64,000 bases of DNA, taken from DASXYG01 sp036502625 (GTDB taxonomy: Bacteria; Actinomycetota; Actinomycetes; Streptosporangiales; Streptosporangiaceae). Position 1 is the stretch's first letter. Each line of letters starts with the position of its first letter. Made by a program: the position numbers and the translations under genes. A model generated the notes under the pieces. It was given only the letters and a program-made list of their open reading frames with translations, searched no databases and had not been told where the DNA came from. Below are positions 24,729 through 33,147 of the stretch, piece after piece. The DNA is taken from the NCBI GenBank assembly GCA_036502625.1, contig DASXYG010000121.1, positions 26,271 to 90,270 on the forward strand, in the 5' to 3' direction.

Positions 24729-25583
24729 ATGGACACACGTACGGGAACCCTGGACGTCCCCGGGGCGACGCTCTACTACGAGGCGCGCGGCACCGGTCCG
24801 GTGCTGCTGATGATCCCCGGCGGCAGCGGCGACCTCGCGCCGTACGCCACGGTCGCCGCCGCGCTCGCGGACCGCCGCACGGTGGTCGCGTACGAGCGGC
24901 GCGGCTTCTCCCGCAGCACGCTGGACCGGCCGCTGACGCCCGACGACGACGCCACGCGGGTCGCGACCGACGCCGACGACGCCGCGCGGCTGCTCGCCCA
25001 CCTGGCCGACGCGCCCGCGGACGTCTTCGGCTCCAGCTCGGGCGCCGTCGTCGCGCTCGACCTGATGGCCCGCCATCCGGAGACGGTGCGGCTGCTGCTG
25101 CCGCACGAGGCGCCCGTCCTGACGCTGCTACCGGACCGCGACGACCTGGCGAAGATGCTCGACGGCGTGTACGGCACGTACCTCGCGTCCGGCGTCGGGC
25201 CCGCGATGGCCGAGTTCGGCGCCGCCGTGTTCGGCCACGCGGGCAGCCCCGCACCCGGCGGCGGGGCTGGTGGCGGCGCGCCGTCGCCGGAGATGGCGGA
25301 GATGGCCGCGCGCGTGCAGGTGAACCTGCCGTTCTGGATGGAGCACGAGCTGCGGACGTACCCCCGCTACCCGGTCGACGCCGACGCCCTGCGCGCCGTC
25401 GCCGACCGCATCGTCCCCCTGTGCGGCCACGACTCCCGCGGCCAGTTCCCGTACCGCGCGAACGCCGCCGTCGCCGACCTGCTCGCCCGCCCGGTCACCG
25501 AGACCCCCGGCGGCCACGTCGGCTACATCACCCACCCGGACACGTTCCCACCCGCCCTCGCCGAGGCGCTGGCCGGCGCGTGA
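24729..25583 (+). CDS. Alpha/beta hydrolase
   Basis: A 284-residue alpha/beta-hydrolase. The oxyanion region is MIPGGSGD, the nucleophile elbow GSSSGA (about residue 100), and a late GGHVGY supplies the catalytic His. A Gly-rich insert APGGGAGGGAPS in the lid region is unusual. ATG 24729 has GGGAG 8 nt upstream and starts the first beta strand correctly; ATG 24699, overlapping the upstream TGA as ATGA, would add ten residues and is possible. With the preceding flavin monooxygenase it could open an oxidised aromatic or lactone ring. Substrate unknown. Confidence 0.87.
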   Translation: MDTRTGTLDVPGATLYYEARGTGPVLLMIPGGSGDLAPYATVAAALADRRTVVAYERRGFSRSTLDRPLTPDDDATRVATDADDAARLLAHLADAPADVFGSSSGAVVALDLMARHPETVRLLLPHEAPVLTLLPDRDDLAKMLDGVYGTYLASGVGPAMAEFGAAVFGHAGSPAPGGGAGGGAPSPEMAEMAARVQVNLPFWMEHELRTYPRYPVDADALRAVADRIVPLCGHDSRGQFPYRANAAVADLLARPVTETPGGHVGYITHPDTFPPALAEALAGA

Positions 25584-25692
25584 CCCGCGGCGCGGCGGGA
25601 ATGTCCGGCCCGGGTGGAAGACTCACGCGCCCCCCGACCGGGAGATCCCCGTGGTCGTGCTGGAACCCGACGCGTGACGCGATCGCCGGGGG

Positions 25693-26952
25693 TCAGCCGC
25701 CGGTGACGTCGGAGAGGACCTCCTCTACGTGGGTCAGCGTGGCGCCGATCCACGGGAGGGCGAGTGGTTCGGAGGCGGCGAGTGCCGCCTCGCGCTGTTC
25801 CGGGGTCTCGCCGTACAGGAGTCCGGTGGCGACGCGCAGCCGCAGGGCGGCCGGCTCCTCGCCGAAGGCGCTCGCGGGGAGTACGCCCAGGCCGTAGCGG
25901 CTCATCAGCAGCGCGGCGAGCTCGGCGCCGGTGTGCACACCGTGGTCGAGGGCGAGGCTGCCGCGCCACGTCTCGAAGTCCGGGTACTGGTAGAACGCCG
26001 CCTGCGGTGGGGCGAGCGCCGCCTTCGCCGCGCGGAACCGGTCGGCCACGGCGCCGGCCACGATGCGGTGCAGCCGCCGCGACCTGGCGACGTGGCCGGT
26101 GAGCTCGGTCGGCTCCCCGAAGGCGTACGCCGCGACCTGCTGGATCGGCGCCGACGGGCAGGACCAGATCTCGCTGGCGATGCCGAGCAGCTTCGCGCGC
26201 AGGTCGATGCCCAGCGGCCCGTCCGGCAGCCGGGCCACGCCGAGCCGCCAGCCGCCGAGCGCGAGGCTCTTGCTCAGCGCGGTCGTCACCACCGTGCGCT
26301 CGGGCGCGTACTCCGCCGGGCTCGCGAACGCCGCGCCGTCGTCGTAGACGAGGTCGCGGTAGATCTCGTCCGCGATGATCACCAGGTCGAGCGCCCGCGC
26401 CACCTCGGTGAGGCGGTACACCGTCGCCGGGGTGGCCAGCGTGCCCGTGGGGTTGTCGGGCAGCGTCACCACGACGCTGTTGACCGTCCGCCCGGCGGCG
26501 CGCGCCCGCGTGACGGCGGCGGCCATGGCGTCCGGGTCGGGCACGCCGCCCTCGCCGGGCGCGGTCGGTACGAACAGCGGGTCGCGGCCGATGAGCTGCG
26601 ACTGCGCGGCGTAGCTCACCCAGCTCGGGCACGGCACGACCACGTCGCCGTCGAGCGCGAGCAGCAGGCCGTACAGCAGCGGCTTGCTCCCCGGCCCGGC
26701 GACCACGAGATCCGGGTCGGTGGACAGGCCGCGCCGCTCCCAGTAGCCGGCCGCGGCGCGGCGTACGTCGACGGACCCGGCGACGGGCCCGTACGCGCCG
26801 CGCCCGACCGCCGCCGCGAGCTGCGCGCGCAGCGCCGGGTGCACCGGGAGCCCCGCCTCGCCGAACCCCAGCGGCAGCACGGGCTTGCCCTGTCGCCTCC
26901 TCTCGTCGAGGGCCTCGTTCACGGCGAGGGTGGCGGACACGGCTACTGACAT
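25693..26952 (-). CDS. PLP-dependent aminotransferase, class I/II
   Basis: A 419-residue fold-type I enzyme. FGEAGLPVHPAL (about residues 29-40) is a typical substrate-binding start; VTLPDNPTGTLA contains the Asn/Pro pair, ADEIYRDLVYDD the PLP Asp and Tyr, and ALSKSLALGGWRLG the Schiff-base Lys. The Arg that holds the substrate carboxylate is in LRLRVATG near residue 378. The start at 26952 gives MSVAVSATLAVNEAL. It is divergent from a LysR gene across a palindrome, so it is probably that regulator's target. The amino acid substrate is not clear. Confidence 0.9.
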   Translation of the reverse strand: MSVAVSATLAVNEALDERRRQGKPVLPLGFGEAGLPVHPALRAQLAAAVGRGAYGPVAGSVDVRRAAAGYWERRGLSTDPDLVVAGPGSKPLLYGLLLALDGDVVVPCPSWVSYAAQSQLIGRDPLFVPTAPGEGGVPDPDAMAAAVTRARAAGRTVNSVVVTLPDNPTGTLATPATVYRLTEVARALDLVIIADEIYRDLVYDDGAAFASPAEYAPERTVVTTALSKSLALGGWRLGVARLPDGPLGIDLRAKLLGIASEIWSCPSAPIQQVAAYAFGEPTELTGHVARSRRLHRIVAGAVADRFRAAKAALAPPQAAFYQYPDFETWRGSLALDHGVHTGAELAALLMSRYGLGVLPASAFGEEPAALRLRVATGLLYGETPEQREAALAASEPLALPWIGATLTHVEEVLSDVTGG

Positions 26953-26995
26953 GAGGGCTCCCACGGTGCGGGGACTTCGGGGCGGACGTTCCGGC

Positions 26996-27015
26996 TGCGC
27001 AACATGTTGCGCAAC
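26996..27015. promoter_or_regulatory. Overlapping palindromes between aminotransferase and lysR
   Basis: TGCGCAACATGTTGCGCA (26996-27013) is a perfect 18-bp inverted repeat, and GTTGCGCAAC (27006-27015) is a second palindrome sharing its right arm. GCGCAAC occurs twice in the same orientation at 11-bp phasing, with a further CAAC following. This is the natural binding site for the divergent LysR-type regulator. Confidence 0.7.
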
Positions 27016-27086
27016 GTGTCCAACGTAGGAACGCCACAACCATCACCGCAAGCGAGGCTTTACGACGCTGAGGGTAAGCTGATCTG

Positions 27087-28031
27087 ATGCTGGACCTGCG
27101 CCGCCTCCGGCTGCTCCGCGAATTCCGCCAGCGCGGCTCCATCGCGGCCACCGCCGCCGCGCTCGGCTACACGCCCTCGGCGGTGTCCCAGCAGCTCGCC
27201 GCCCTGGAACGCGAGGCGGGCGCGCCGCTGCTCGACCGTACGGCCCGCAGCGCCGAGCTGACCGACTCCGGCCGCACCCTCGCGGCGTACGCCGACCAGA
27301 TCCTCGAACTCGTCGAGCAGGCCGAGGCCGACCTCTCCGCGCTCAGCACCGAGCCCACCGGCCGCGTCGTCGTCAGCGCGTTCCCGACCGCGTCCGTCGC
27401 CTTCGCCCCCACGCTGGCGCACGGCCTCAACGAGTACCCGGGGCTGAGCCTGTCGCTGCGGCAGACCGGTCCCGGCGCGGGCCTGCCGCTGGTCAGGTCC
27501 GCCGAGGTGGACATCGCGCTGATCGACGACTGGACCGGCTGGCTGGCCACCCGCGACGACGGCGCGCTGCGGTTCTTCCACCTGATGCGCGACCCCCTGG
27601 TGCTGGTCGTGCCGCCGGACCACCCGCTGGCCGACCGGAGCGCGCGGCTGGACCTCAGGCGGCTGCGCGAGGAGCCGTGGCTGTCCACCCCGGCCGGCGA
27701 GCCGTCACGGCAGGCGGTCGACCGGCTGCTCGCCGGGGTCGGCGGCGCGCTCCCGGTGCCCTGGGAGTTCGAGGGGCTGAACACGATCCTCGGGCTCGTC
27801 GCGCGCGGCATGGGCGTGGCCGTCGTGCCGACGCTCGCGCTCGCCGCGGGCGGGCAGGACATCGCCGTACGCCCGCTGCCCGACCCCTCCATGGGCCGCG
27901 ACGTCTACGCGGTCGTGCGCGCGTCCAGCGTCCGCCGCCCGTCGGTGTCGGTCGTCCTCCAGGCCATCCACGCCGCCGCGGCCGCCGCCGCGCCGCCACC
28001 GCGGCGGCGCCGTCAGCGGCGGCAGGCGTAG
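27087..28031 (+). CDS. LysR family transcriptional regulator
   Basis: A 314-residue protein beginning MLDLRRLRLLREFRQRGSIA, with the winged HTH at residues 3-62 (ATAAALGYTPSAVSQQLAALERE) and a periplasmic-binding-protein-like effector domain from about 90 to 290. The last twenty residues are an Ala/Pro/Arg-rich tail (AAAAAPPPRRRRQRRQA) that overlaps the convergent dehydrogenase gene by 19 nt. It is divergent from the aminotransferase and very likely regulates it from the palindrome at 26996-27015. Confidence 0.92.
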   Translation: MLDLRRLRLLREFRQRGSIAATAAALGYTPSAVSQQLAALEREAGAPLLDRTARSAELTDSGRTLAAYADQILELVEQAEADLSALSTEPTGRVVVSAFPTASVAFAPTLAHGLNEYPGLSLSLRQTGPGAGLPLVRSAEVDIALIDDWTGWLATRDDGALRFFHLMRDPLVLVVPPDHPLADRSARLDLRRLREEPWLSTPAGEPSRQAVDRLLAGVGGALPVPWEFEGLNTILGLVARGMGVAVVPTLALAAGGQDIAVRPLPDPSMGRDVYAVVRASSVRRPSVSVVLQAIHAAAAAAAPPPRRRRQRRQA

Positions 28032-28864
28032 TACATCGCGGCCATGTCGTCGTCGCCGTAGCCGAGGCGCACGGTGGTGTCGAGGTGGTCGAGCGCCGCG
28101 CGCATGCCGCCGAGGTCGGCCCCGTCGCCCGCGGCGTCGAGCACCAGCCGCGCGTCCTTGGCGGCCAGCTTCGCCGGGAAGCTCGGCGGGAACGCGCGGC
28201 TCATCATCGCCTCGGCCTTGACGTGCGTGTACGGCGAGTCGGTCGGCCCGCCGGCGATCGCCTGCAGGAACAGGTGCGGGTCCACGCCGAGCGTCTCCGC
28301 CAGCGCCACCGACTCCGCCGTGCCCTGGGTGATGGCCAGCACCCACGAGTTGACGACCAGCTTCAGCCGCGTGCCCCCGCCCGCCTCGCCCAGCCGCAGC
28401 GTGCGCCCGCCGACCGCGGCGAACACCGGATCGCCCCTGTCCAGCGCCTCCTCGGGGCCGGACGCGAGGACCACGAGCGACCCCGTACGCGCGGGCGCCG
28501 TCGTGCCGAGCACCGGCGCGTCGACGAACGGCACGCCCGCGTCCGCGGCCAGCGCGGCGAGCCGCTCGGTGTATTCGAGGCCGACCGTGCTCATCTGGAG
28601 CCACACCCCGCCCGGCGCCAGCGCGCGCAGCACGCCCGCGTCCACGACGTCCTCCACCGTGGGCCCGTCGCTGAGCATCGTGACCAGCAGGTCCGCCCCG
28701 TCGGCGGCCTCAGCGGGGGTGGCGGCGACGGCCGCGCCGTGCTCCGTCAGCGGGCGCGCCTTGTCGGCCGTACGGTTCCACGCCCGTACGGGCATCCCCG
28801 CGTCGGCGATGTTGGCGGCCATGGGCAACCCCATCAGGCCGGTGCCGAGAAACGCCACAGTCAT
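28013..28864 (-). CDS. NAD(P)-dependent beta-hydroxyacid dehydrogenase family oxidoreductase
   Basis: A 283-residue protein of the HIBADH/6-phosphogluconate-dehydrogenase superfamily. FLGTGLMGLPMAANIADAG (residues 4-22) is the Rossmann nucleotide motif, TVGLEYTERLAA-like text and FVDAPVLGTTAPARTGSL (about 115-131) the substrate site, and GGGTRLKLVVN (about 160-170) contains the catalytic Lys. The C-terminal helical dimerisation domain is complete. Reactions in this family include oxidation of 3-hydroxyisobutyrate and reduction of glyoxylate or succinic semialdehyde; the one here is undetermined. Confidence 0.88.
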   Translation of the reverse strand: MTVAFLGTGLMGLPMAANIADAGMPVRAWNRTADKARPLTEHGAAVAATPAEAADGADLLVTMLSDGPTVEDVVDAGVLRALAPGGVWLQMSTVGLEYTERLAALAADAGVPFVDAPVLGTTAPARTGSLVVLASGPEEALDRGDPVFAAVGGRTLRLGEAGGGTRLKLVVNSWVLAITQGTAESVALAETLGVDPHLFLQAIAGGPTDSPYTHVKAEAMMSRAFPPSFPAKLAAKDARLVLDAAGDGADLGGMRAALDHLDTTVRLGYGDDDMAAMYYACRR

Positions 28865-28925
28865 CGGTGGTCCCTCCGGTCGGATCGTCTCCGGTGGGCA
28901 CCGTACCCGCCCGCGCGGCGCGCGA

Positions 28926-29078
28926 TCATGCGAGATCGCGGCGCAGGTGCGAGGCGCTCGCCGACGCCGGGTGCGCCAGGAGCCCGGCGGGCGTGCAGGC
29001 GTACTGCTCGATGACCAGCACGGTGTTGCCGCCGCCGACCAGCCGGTCCATGAAGTCCATCAGTCCCGCGACGTCGCG
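28926..29078 (-). pseudogene. UvrA-family C-terminal remnant
   Basis: The minus-strand frame reads DVAGLMDFMDRLVGGGNTVLVIEQ and then CTPAGLLAHPASASASHLRRDLA before a stop. The first part matches the post-signature end of UvrA-type ATPases (a helix, then GNTVLVIEH); the last part resembles the family C-terminus (GTPxxL...HL). The segment normally between them, NLD..K.AD..IDLGPEGG, is missing, and no ATPase core is present upstream. It is best read as a decayed excinuclease-A-like drug-resistance gene. The rest of 28865-29203 shows nothing else. Confidence 0.45.
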
Positions 29079-29203
29079 TCCTCGCGCTCGACCTGCGGTC
29101 ACCGTCGCCGAGCCGCCTCTCCCCCGCGCGAGGGAGATCCGCGGCGCGCGGTCCATTCCGCGGCGGGACGCGCGGCGGCGGCGCGCCGTGCCAGGATCGG
29201 GGT

Positions 29204-30451
29204 ATGTCCGCGCGTTCGCTGATCGCGCCGCTGACCTCGGGCGCCACGTGGCGGCGGTGGGCGTACCTCATCCTCGGCGGCGCGGTCGCCTGGCCGTACG
29301 TCGTGGCCGGGCTGGTGCTCGCCGCGGTCGCCGAGCAGCGGCTGCACAGCCCGCTCCTGGCCTGGGTGCTCGCGGTGTTCTGCATCGTGGTGCTGCCGGT
29401 GCTGACCGCGTTCGTCCCGGCGCTGCGCTCCCTGGAGGGCGGCGCGGCGCGGAAGATGCTGGGCGGCCCGATCGCCGACCACAAGGTCGGCAACGCCGCC
29501 ACCTGGCCGGACCGCTTCCGTACGGCCGGGTGGTTCTACACCCACCTGTTCATCGGCGCGATCGTCTGCACGCTCACGATGATCGTCCCGACGGCCGCGC
29601 TCGGCCTGATCCTGACCACGATCACCGGCGACCCGCCGTCGCTCGGCATCGAGACCCTCGCGCCGCTGGACATCCTGCGCGGCCCGGCCGCCCCGGTGAC
29701 CGCCGTCGTGTCGATCGTCGCGCTGGTCTACGCGGTGGCCGCGCTCGGCGCGATCGCGTCGATCTTCGCGCCCGCGCTGCTCGGCCCGTCCGACGCCGAA
29801 TGGCAGGCCGAGCTGGCCCGCCGCACCGAACGCCTCGCCGAGCGCAACCGCCTGGCCCGCGAGCTGCACGACTCCGTGGGCCACAGCCTCAGCGTCGTGA
29901 CGATCCAGGCGGGCGCCGCCGCGCGCGTGCTCGACGCCGACCCCACGTTCGCGAAGCAGGCGCTGTCGGCCATCGAGGAGTCCGCGCGTACCGCCCTGGC
30001 CGACCTCGACCACGTCCTCGGCGTCCTCAGGGAGGACCCCCAGTCCACCACGCCGCAGCCCACGCTCGACGAGCTCGGCGAGCTGGTGAAGTCCACCCGG
30101 CTGGCGGGCGTGAAGGTGCGCACCGACGTCACGGCCGACCTCGGCCGGGTGCCGCCCGCCGTGTCGCGCGAGGCGTACCGCATCGTGCAGGAGGGCCTGA
30201 CGAACGTGCTGCGCCACGCCGGGAAGGTACCGGTCGACCTGCGCCTGTCCGTCGACGCCGACGAGTTGGAGCTGGACATGACGAACCCGCTGACGCCCGG
30301 CCACCGGTCGCCGCGCGGCGGCCACGGGGGCGGCCGCGGCCTGCCCGGCATGCGCGAGCGCGTCGCCGTGCTGCGCGGCTCGATGATCGCCGGGCCCGAC
30401 GACGGCCAGTGGACGGTCGCCGTGCGCCTGCCGCTCAAGGCGACCCGGTGA
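29204..30451 (+). CDS. Two-component sensor histidine kinase (HisKA_3/NarL type)
   Basis: A 415-residue membrane sensor. Four or five hydrophobic segments (about residues 20-42, 50-70, 110-140 and 165-193) precede the dimerisation helix LARELHDSVGHSLS, with the phospho-acceptor His at about residue 222. The HATPase domain has an N-box in EAYRIVQEGLTNVLRHA and a G-box in GRGLPGMRERV. No extracytoplasmic sensing domain of size is present, so it may sense a membrane or intramembrane cue. The response regulator gene overlaps its stop by 4 nt (GTGA). Confidence 0.93.
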   Translation: MSARSLIAPLTSGATWRRWAYLILGGAVAWPYVVAGLVLAAVAEQRLHSPLLAWVLAVFCIVVLPVLTAFVPALRSLEGGAARKMLGGPIADHKVGNAATWPDRFRTAGWFYTHLFIGAIVCTLTMIVPTAALGLILTTITGDPPSLGIETLAPLDILRGPAAPVTAVVSIVALVYAVAALGAIASIFAPALLGPSDAEWQAELARRTERLAERNRLARELHDSVGHSLSVVTIQAGAAARVLDADPTFAKQALSAIEESARTALADLDHVLGVLREDPQSTTPQPTLDELGELVKSTRLAGVKVRTDVTADLGRVPPAVSREAYRIVQEGLTNVLRHAGKVPVDLRLSVDADELELDMTNPLTPGHRSPRGGHGGGRGLPGMRERVAVLRGSMIAGPDDGQWTVAVRLPLKATR

Positions 30452-31110
30452 GCGCCGAGCCGCTGCGCGTCCTGCTGGTCGACGACGAATCGCTGATCCG
30501 CGCGGGCCTGCGCGCGATCGTCGACGCCGAGCCCGACATGACGGTCGTCGGCGAGGCGGGCGACGGCGCCGAGGCGATCCCCCAGGTCAACAGCCTCCGT
30601 CCGGACATCATCCTGATGGACGTCCGCATGCCCGCCGTCGACGGCATCCAGGCGACCCGCCGCATCCTCGACACCACGCCCGCGCCCGGGCCGAGGGTGA
30701 TCGTCGTCACGACGTTCGAGAACGACGAGTACGTCTACGACGCGCTGCGCGCCGGGGCGAGCGGCTTCCTGCTGAAACGCGCCAGGCCGGAGGAGATCGT
30801 CCAGGCCGTGCGCACGGTCAGCCAGGGCGACTCCCTGCTGTTCCCGGCCGCCATCCGCAACCTCGCCGCCGCCCACCGCGACGACCCGCCCACGCCGCAC
30901 GCCTGGCACGCCGCGCTGACCGAGCGCGAGGGCGACGTCCTGCGGCTGATGGCCAAGGGCCTGACCAACGCCGAGATCGGCGCGGAGCTGTTCGTGAGCC
31001 TCCAGACCGTGAAGACGCACGTCGGGAACGTCCTCGCGAAGCTCCAGGCCCGCGACCGCACCCAGGCGGTGATCTTCGCGTACGAGTCGGGCTTCATCAT
31101 CCCCGGCTGA
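30448..31110 (+). CDS. NarL/FixJ family response regulator
   Basis: A 220-residue regulator. The receiver domain (residues 1-125) has the acidic pair at VDDE, the phosphorylated Asp58 in LMDVRMP, the Thr in VVTTF and the Lys in LLKRA. The LuxR-type HTH lies at about 152-212 (LTEREGDVLRLMAKGLTNAE, then LFVSLQTVKTHVGNVL). The GTG start overlaps the kinase TGA, giving translational coupling. Target genes are not shown, but the adjacent penicillin-binding protein gene downstream on the same strand is a candidate. Confidence 0.95.
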   Translation: MSAEPLRVLLVDDESLIRAGLRAIVDAEPDMTVVGEAGDGAEAIPQVNSLRPDIILMDVRMPAVDGIQATRRILDTTPAPGPRVIVVTTFENDEYVYDALRAGASGFLLKRARPEEIVQAVRTVSQGDSLLFPAAIRNLAAAHRDDPPTPHAWHAALTEREGDVLRLMAKGLTNAEIGAELFVSLQTVKTHVGNVLAKLQARDRTQAVIFAYESGFIIPG

Positions 31111-31474
31111 CCCGCCGGCCGGCCGCCGTCCGCGCCCCGTTTCCGGAACGTTCCAGCGACATGCGGGCGCCGGGGAACAACCGCGGTAGATCATGAGTTA
31201 CAGTGCAGTGGCCGGTGTGGTTCGTGCCCCCGGGCCTCAACTAAAGCCTTCACGGAATACCGGAAGCGGGGTCAGTCCCCGGTTCGCTTGGAGCCGTGTC
31301 GTGCCATTCGCCGAGAGGCGGCCGCCACATCGGCCTGAACGTGTGGCCCTCGTCAGTTCGCTGGCGGGGGCCACAGTCATTTCCCCGGCCGTCGTCCACA
31401 GATCCCGGGGACCGGCGCAGATGCGCCGCTTACGCCCGGTACGCTCGTTCATTGGCCGTACGGGGAAGGACGCC
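31111..31474 (+). other. Long intergenic leader before the penicillin-binding protein gene
   Basis: A 364-bp stretch with no recognised gene. An open frame continues upstream of the chosen TTG start as far as 31193, but it encodes Arg/Pro-rich sequence with no family features. Several GC stems are possible (for example around 31255-31285 and 31335-31380). I could not match it to a riboswitch class. It may be a long 5' leader. Confidence 0.4.
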
Positions 31475-33112
31475 TTGATCAACTTCAAGAGCCGCAAATT
31501 CGTGCTGATCACCGCGATCAGCCTCGTCGTGGTGGTGCTCGCCGGGGGCGGCGCGTACCTCCTGCTGCGCACCAAGGGATCGCCCGAGCAGGCGGCGAAG
31601 GACTTCCTCGCGGCCTGGCAGTCCGGCGACACCGCGGCCATGAAGAAGCAGGTCGCGCAGCCCCCCGCCGCGTTCGACACCGCTTACGCGCAGTTGCGCA
31701 CCGGCCTCGGCGTGCAGGGCGTCAAGACCCAGCTCGGCAAGGTCACGAAGTCCGGCGACACGACCAGCGCGGCGTTCCACGTCACGCTGACGCTCAACGC
31801 CGTCGGCGCCTGGAGCTACGACGGGCGGCTCGACCTCACCGACTCCGACCGGCAGTGGCGGGTGAAGTGGTCCCCCGCGGCCATCCACCCCGGCCTCGCC
31901 GCCGGCCAGAAGCTCACGGTCGCCACCCGCTGGCCGCAGCGCGGCGCCATCCTCGCCGCCGACGGCACCCGGATGGACGCCGCGGGCGCCACCGGCTCCG
32001 TCCAGCAGCTCACCGGCTACGTCACCCCCGCCACGAAGAAGGACGTCAAGCGCCTCGGCGCGCCGTACAAACCGGGCGACGAGGTCGGCGTCGGCGGCAT
32101 CCAGCAGCAGTACGAAACGCGCCTCGCCGGGAAGCCCACCGCGTCGATCACCATCGCGGACGCCTCGGGCAAGGCCGTCAAGACGGTCGGGCGCCTCCAG
32201 GGCCGCAACGGCACGGACGTCCGCACGTCCCTGTCGCCGAAGGCGCAGCACGCCGCGGCGGCCGCGATCATCTCCCAGAAGAAGCCCACCGCGCTGGTCG
32301 CGATCCGCCCGTCCACCGGCGAGGTCCTCGCGGTGGCGAACGTCCCCGGCGGCTTCAACCGCGCGCTGGTCGGCAACTACGCGCCCGGCTCCACGTTCAA
32401 GGTCGTCACGGCCGAGGCGCTGGCCAAGGCGGGCGTGACGCCGAGCACCACCGTGCAGTGCCCGAAGACGATCAACATCGGCGGCATGACCGTCCACAAC
32501 TCCGAAGACGAGTCGTTCGGGCCGATCCCGTTCCGTACGGCGTTCGCGAAGTCCTGCAACACCGCCTTCGCGGGCACCACCAAGGCGAAGATCAGCGGCG
32601 CGCGGCTCAAGGCGGCCGCCCAGCTCTTCGGGTTCAACCAGCCGATGAACATCGGGCTCCCGGCCAACGGCGGCCGGTTCCCCTCGGTCGGCGACGACGC
32701 CGAGCTGGCCGCCGCGTCGTTCGGCCAGGGCAAGGTCACCGCGAACCCGCTGCAGATGGCCAGCGTCGCCGCCGGCGTCGGCGACGGCACGTGGCGCCCG
32801 CCGCACCTCGTCACCACGCCGAAGGTCGCGCAGAAGACCTCGCCGCACAAGCTGCCGTCCGGCGTCGACCAGCAGCTACGCGAGATGATGCGCGCCGTCG
32901 TGACGTCCGGCACGGCCGCGGGCTCGGGGCTGCCGAGCGGCACGTACGGCAAGACCGGAACGGCCGAATACGGCACCGGCAAGAACCCGCCGACGCACGC
33001 CTGGTTCACCGCCTACCGGGGCGACGTCGCGATGGCCGTGGTCGTGGAGGGCGGCGGCTTCGGCGGCAAGGTGGCCGCGCCGATCGCCGCGAAGTTCTTC
33101 AAGGGGCTGTGA
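31475..33112 (+). CDS. Class B penicillin-binding protein with NTF2-like (MecA-type) N-terminal domain
   Basis: A 545-residue membrane-anchored transpeptidase. A transmembrane anchor (about residues 7-31) is followed by a MecA_N/NTF2-like domain (about 36-150: SPEQAAKDFLAAWQSGD), a linker domain (WPQRGAILAADG), and the transpeptidase. Catalytic motifs are complete: Ser306-x-x-Lys309 (STFK), Ser360-x-Asn362 (SCN) and Lys493-Thr-Gly (KTG). Such enzymes cross-link peptidoglycan; MecA-like members can have low beta-lactam affinity. The TTG start is chosen because GGGGAAGGA ends 4 nt before it and the anchor helix follows directly; ATG 31421 is an alternative. A hairpin terminates the gene. Confidence 0.9.
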   Translation: MINFKSRKFVLITAISLVVVVLAGGGAYLLLRTKGSPEQAAKDFLAAWQSGDTAAMKKQVAQPPAAFDTAYAQLRTGLGVQGVKTQLGKVTKSGDTTSAAFHVTLTLNAVGAWSYDGRLDLTDSDRQWRVKWSPAAIHPGLAAGQKLTVATRWPQRGAILAADGTRMDAAGATGSVQQLTGYVTPATKKDVKRLGAPYKPGDEVGVGGIQQQYETRLAGKPTASITIADASGKAVKTVGRLQGRNGTDVRTSLSPKAQHAAAAAIISQKKPTALVAIRPSTGEVLAVANVPGGFNRALVGNYAPGSTFKVVTAEALAKAGVTPSTTVQCPKTINIGGMTVHNSEDESFGPIPFRTAFAKSCNTAFAGTTKAKISGARLKAAAQLFGFNQPMNIGLPANGGRFPSVGDDAELAAASFGQGKVTANPLQMASVAAGVGDGTWRPPHLVTTPKVAQKTSPHKLPSGVDQQLREMMRAVVTSGTAAGSGLPSGTYGKTGTAEYGTGKNPPTHAWFTAYRGDVAMAVVVEGGGFGGKVAAPIAAKFFKGL

Positions 33113-33114
33113 CC

Positions 33115-33140
33115 GGCGTACGGCCGTGGTGCCGTACGCC
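33115..33140. terminator. Bidirectional hairpin terminator
   Basis: GGCGTACGGC (33115-33124) and GCCGTACGCC (33131-33140) form a perfect 10-bp stem with a 6-nt loop, 3 nt after the penicillin-binding protein stop and 8 nt from the stop of the convergent DUF3040 gene. Suited to both genes. Confidence 0.72.
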
Positions 33141-33147
33141 CGCCGGG

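Noticed and set aside
31193..31420. N-terminal extension of the penicillin-binding protein
   Set aside because: No conserved features and no ribosome-binding site; the anchor helix follows the TTG at 31475, which has a strong Shine-Dalgarno.
31190..31440. Possible c-di-AMP or cobalamin riboswitch upstream of the penicillin-binding protein gene
   Set aside because: Some GC stems are present but the conserved core sequences of these classes are not in the right order. A covariance search would be needed to reopen this.
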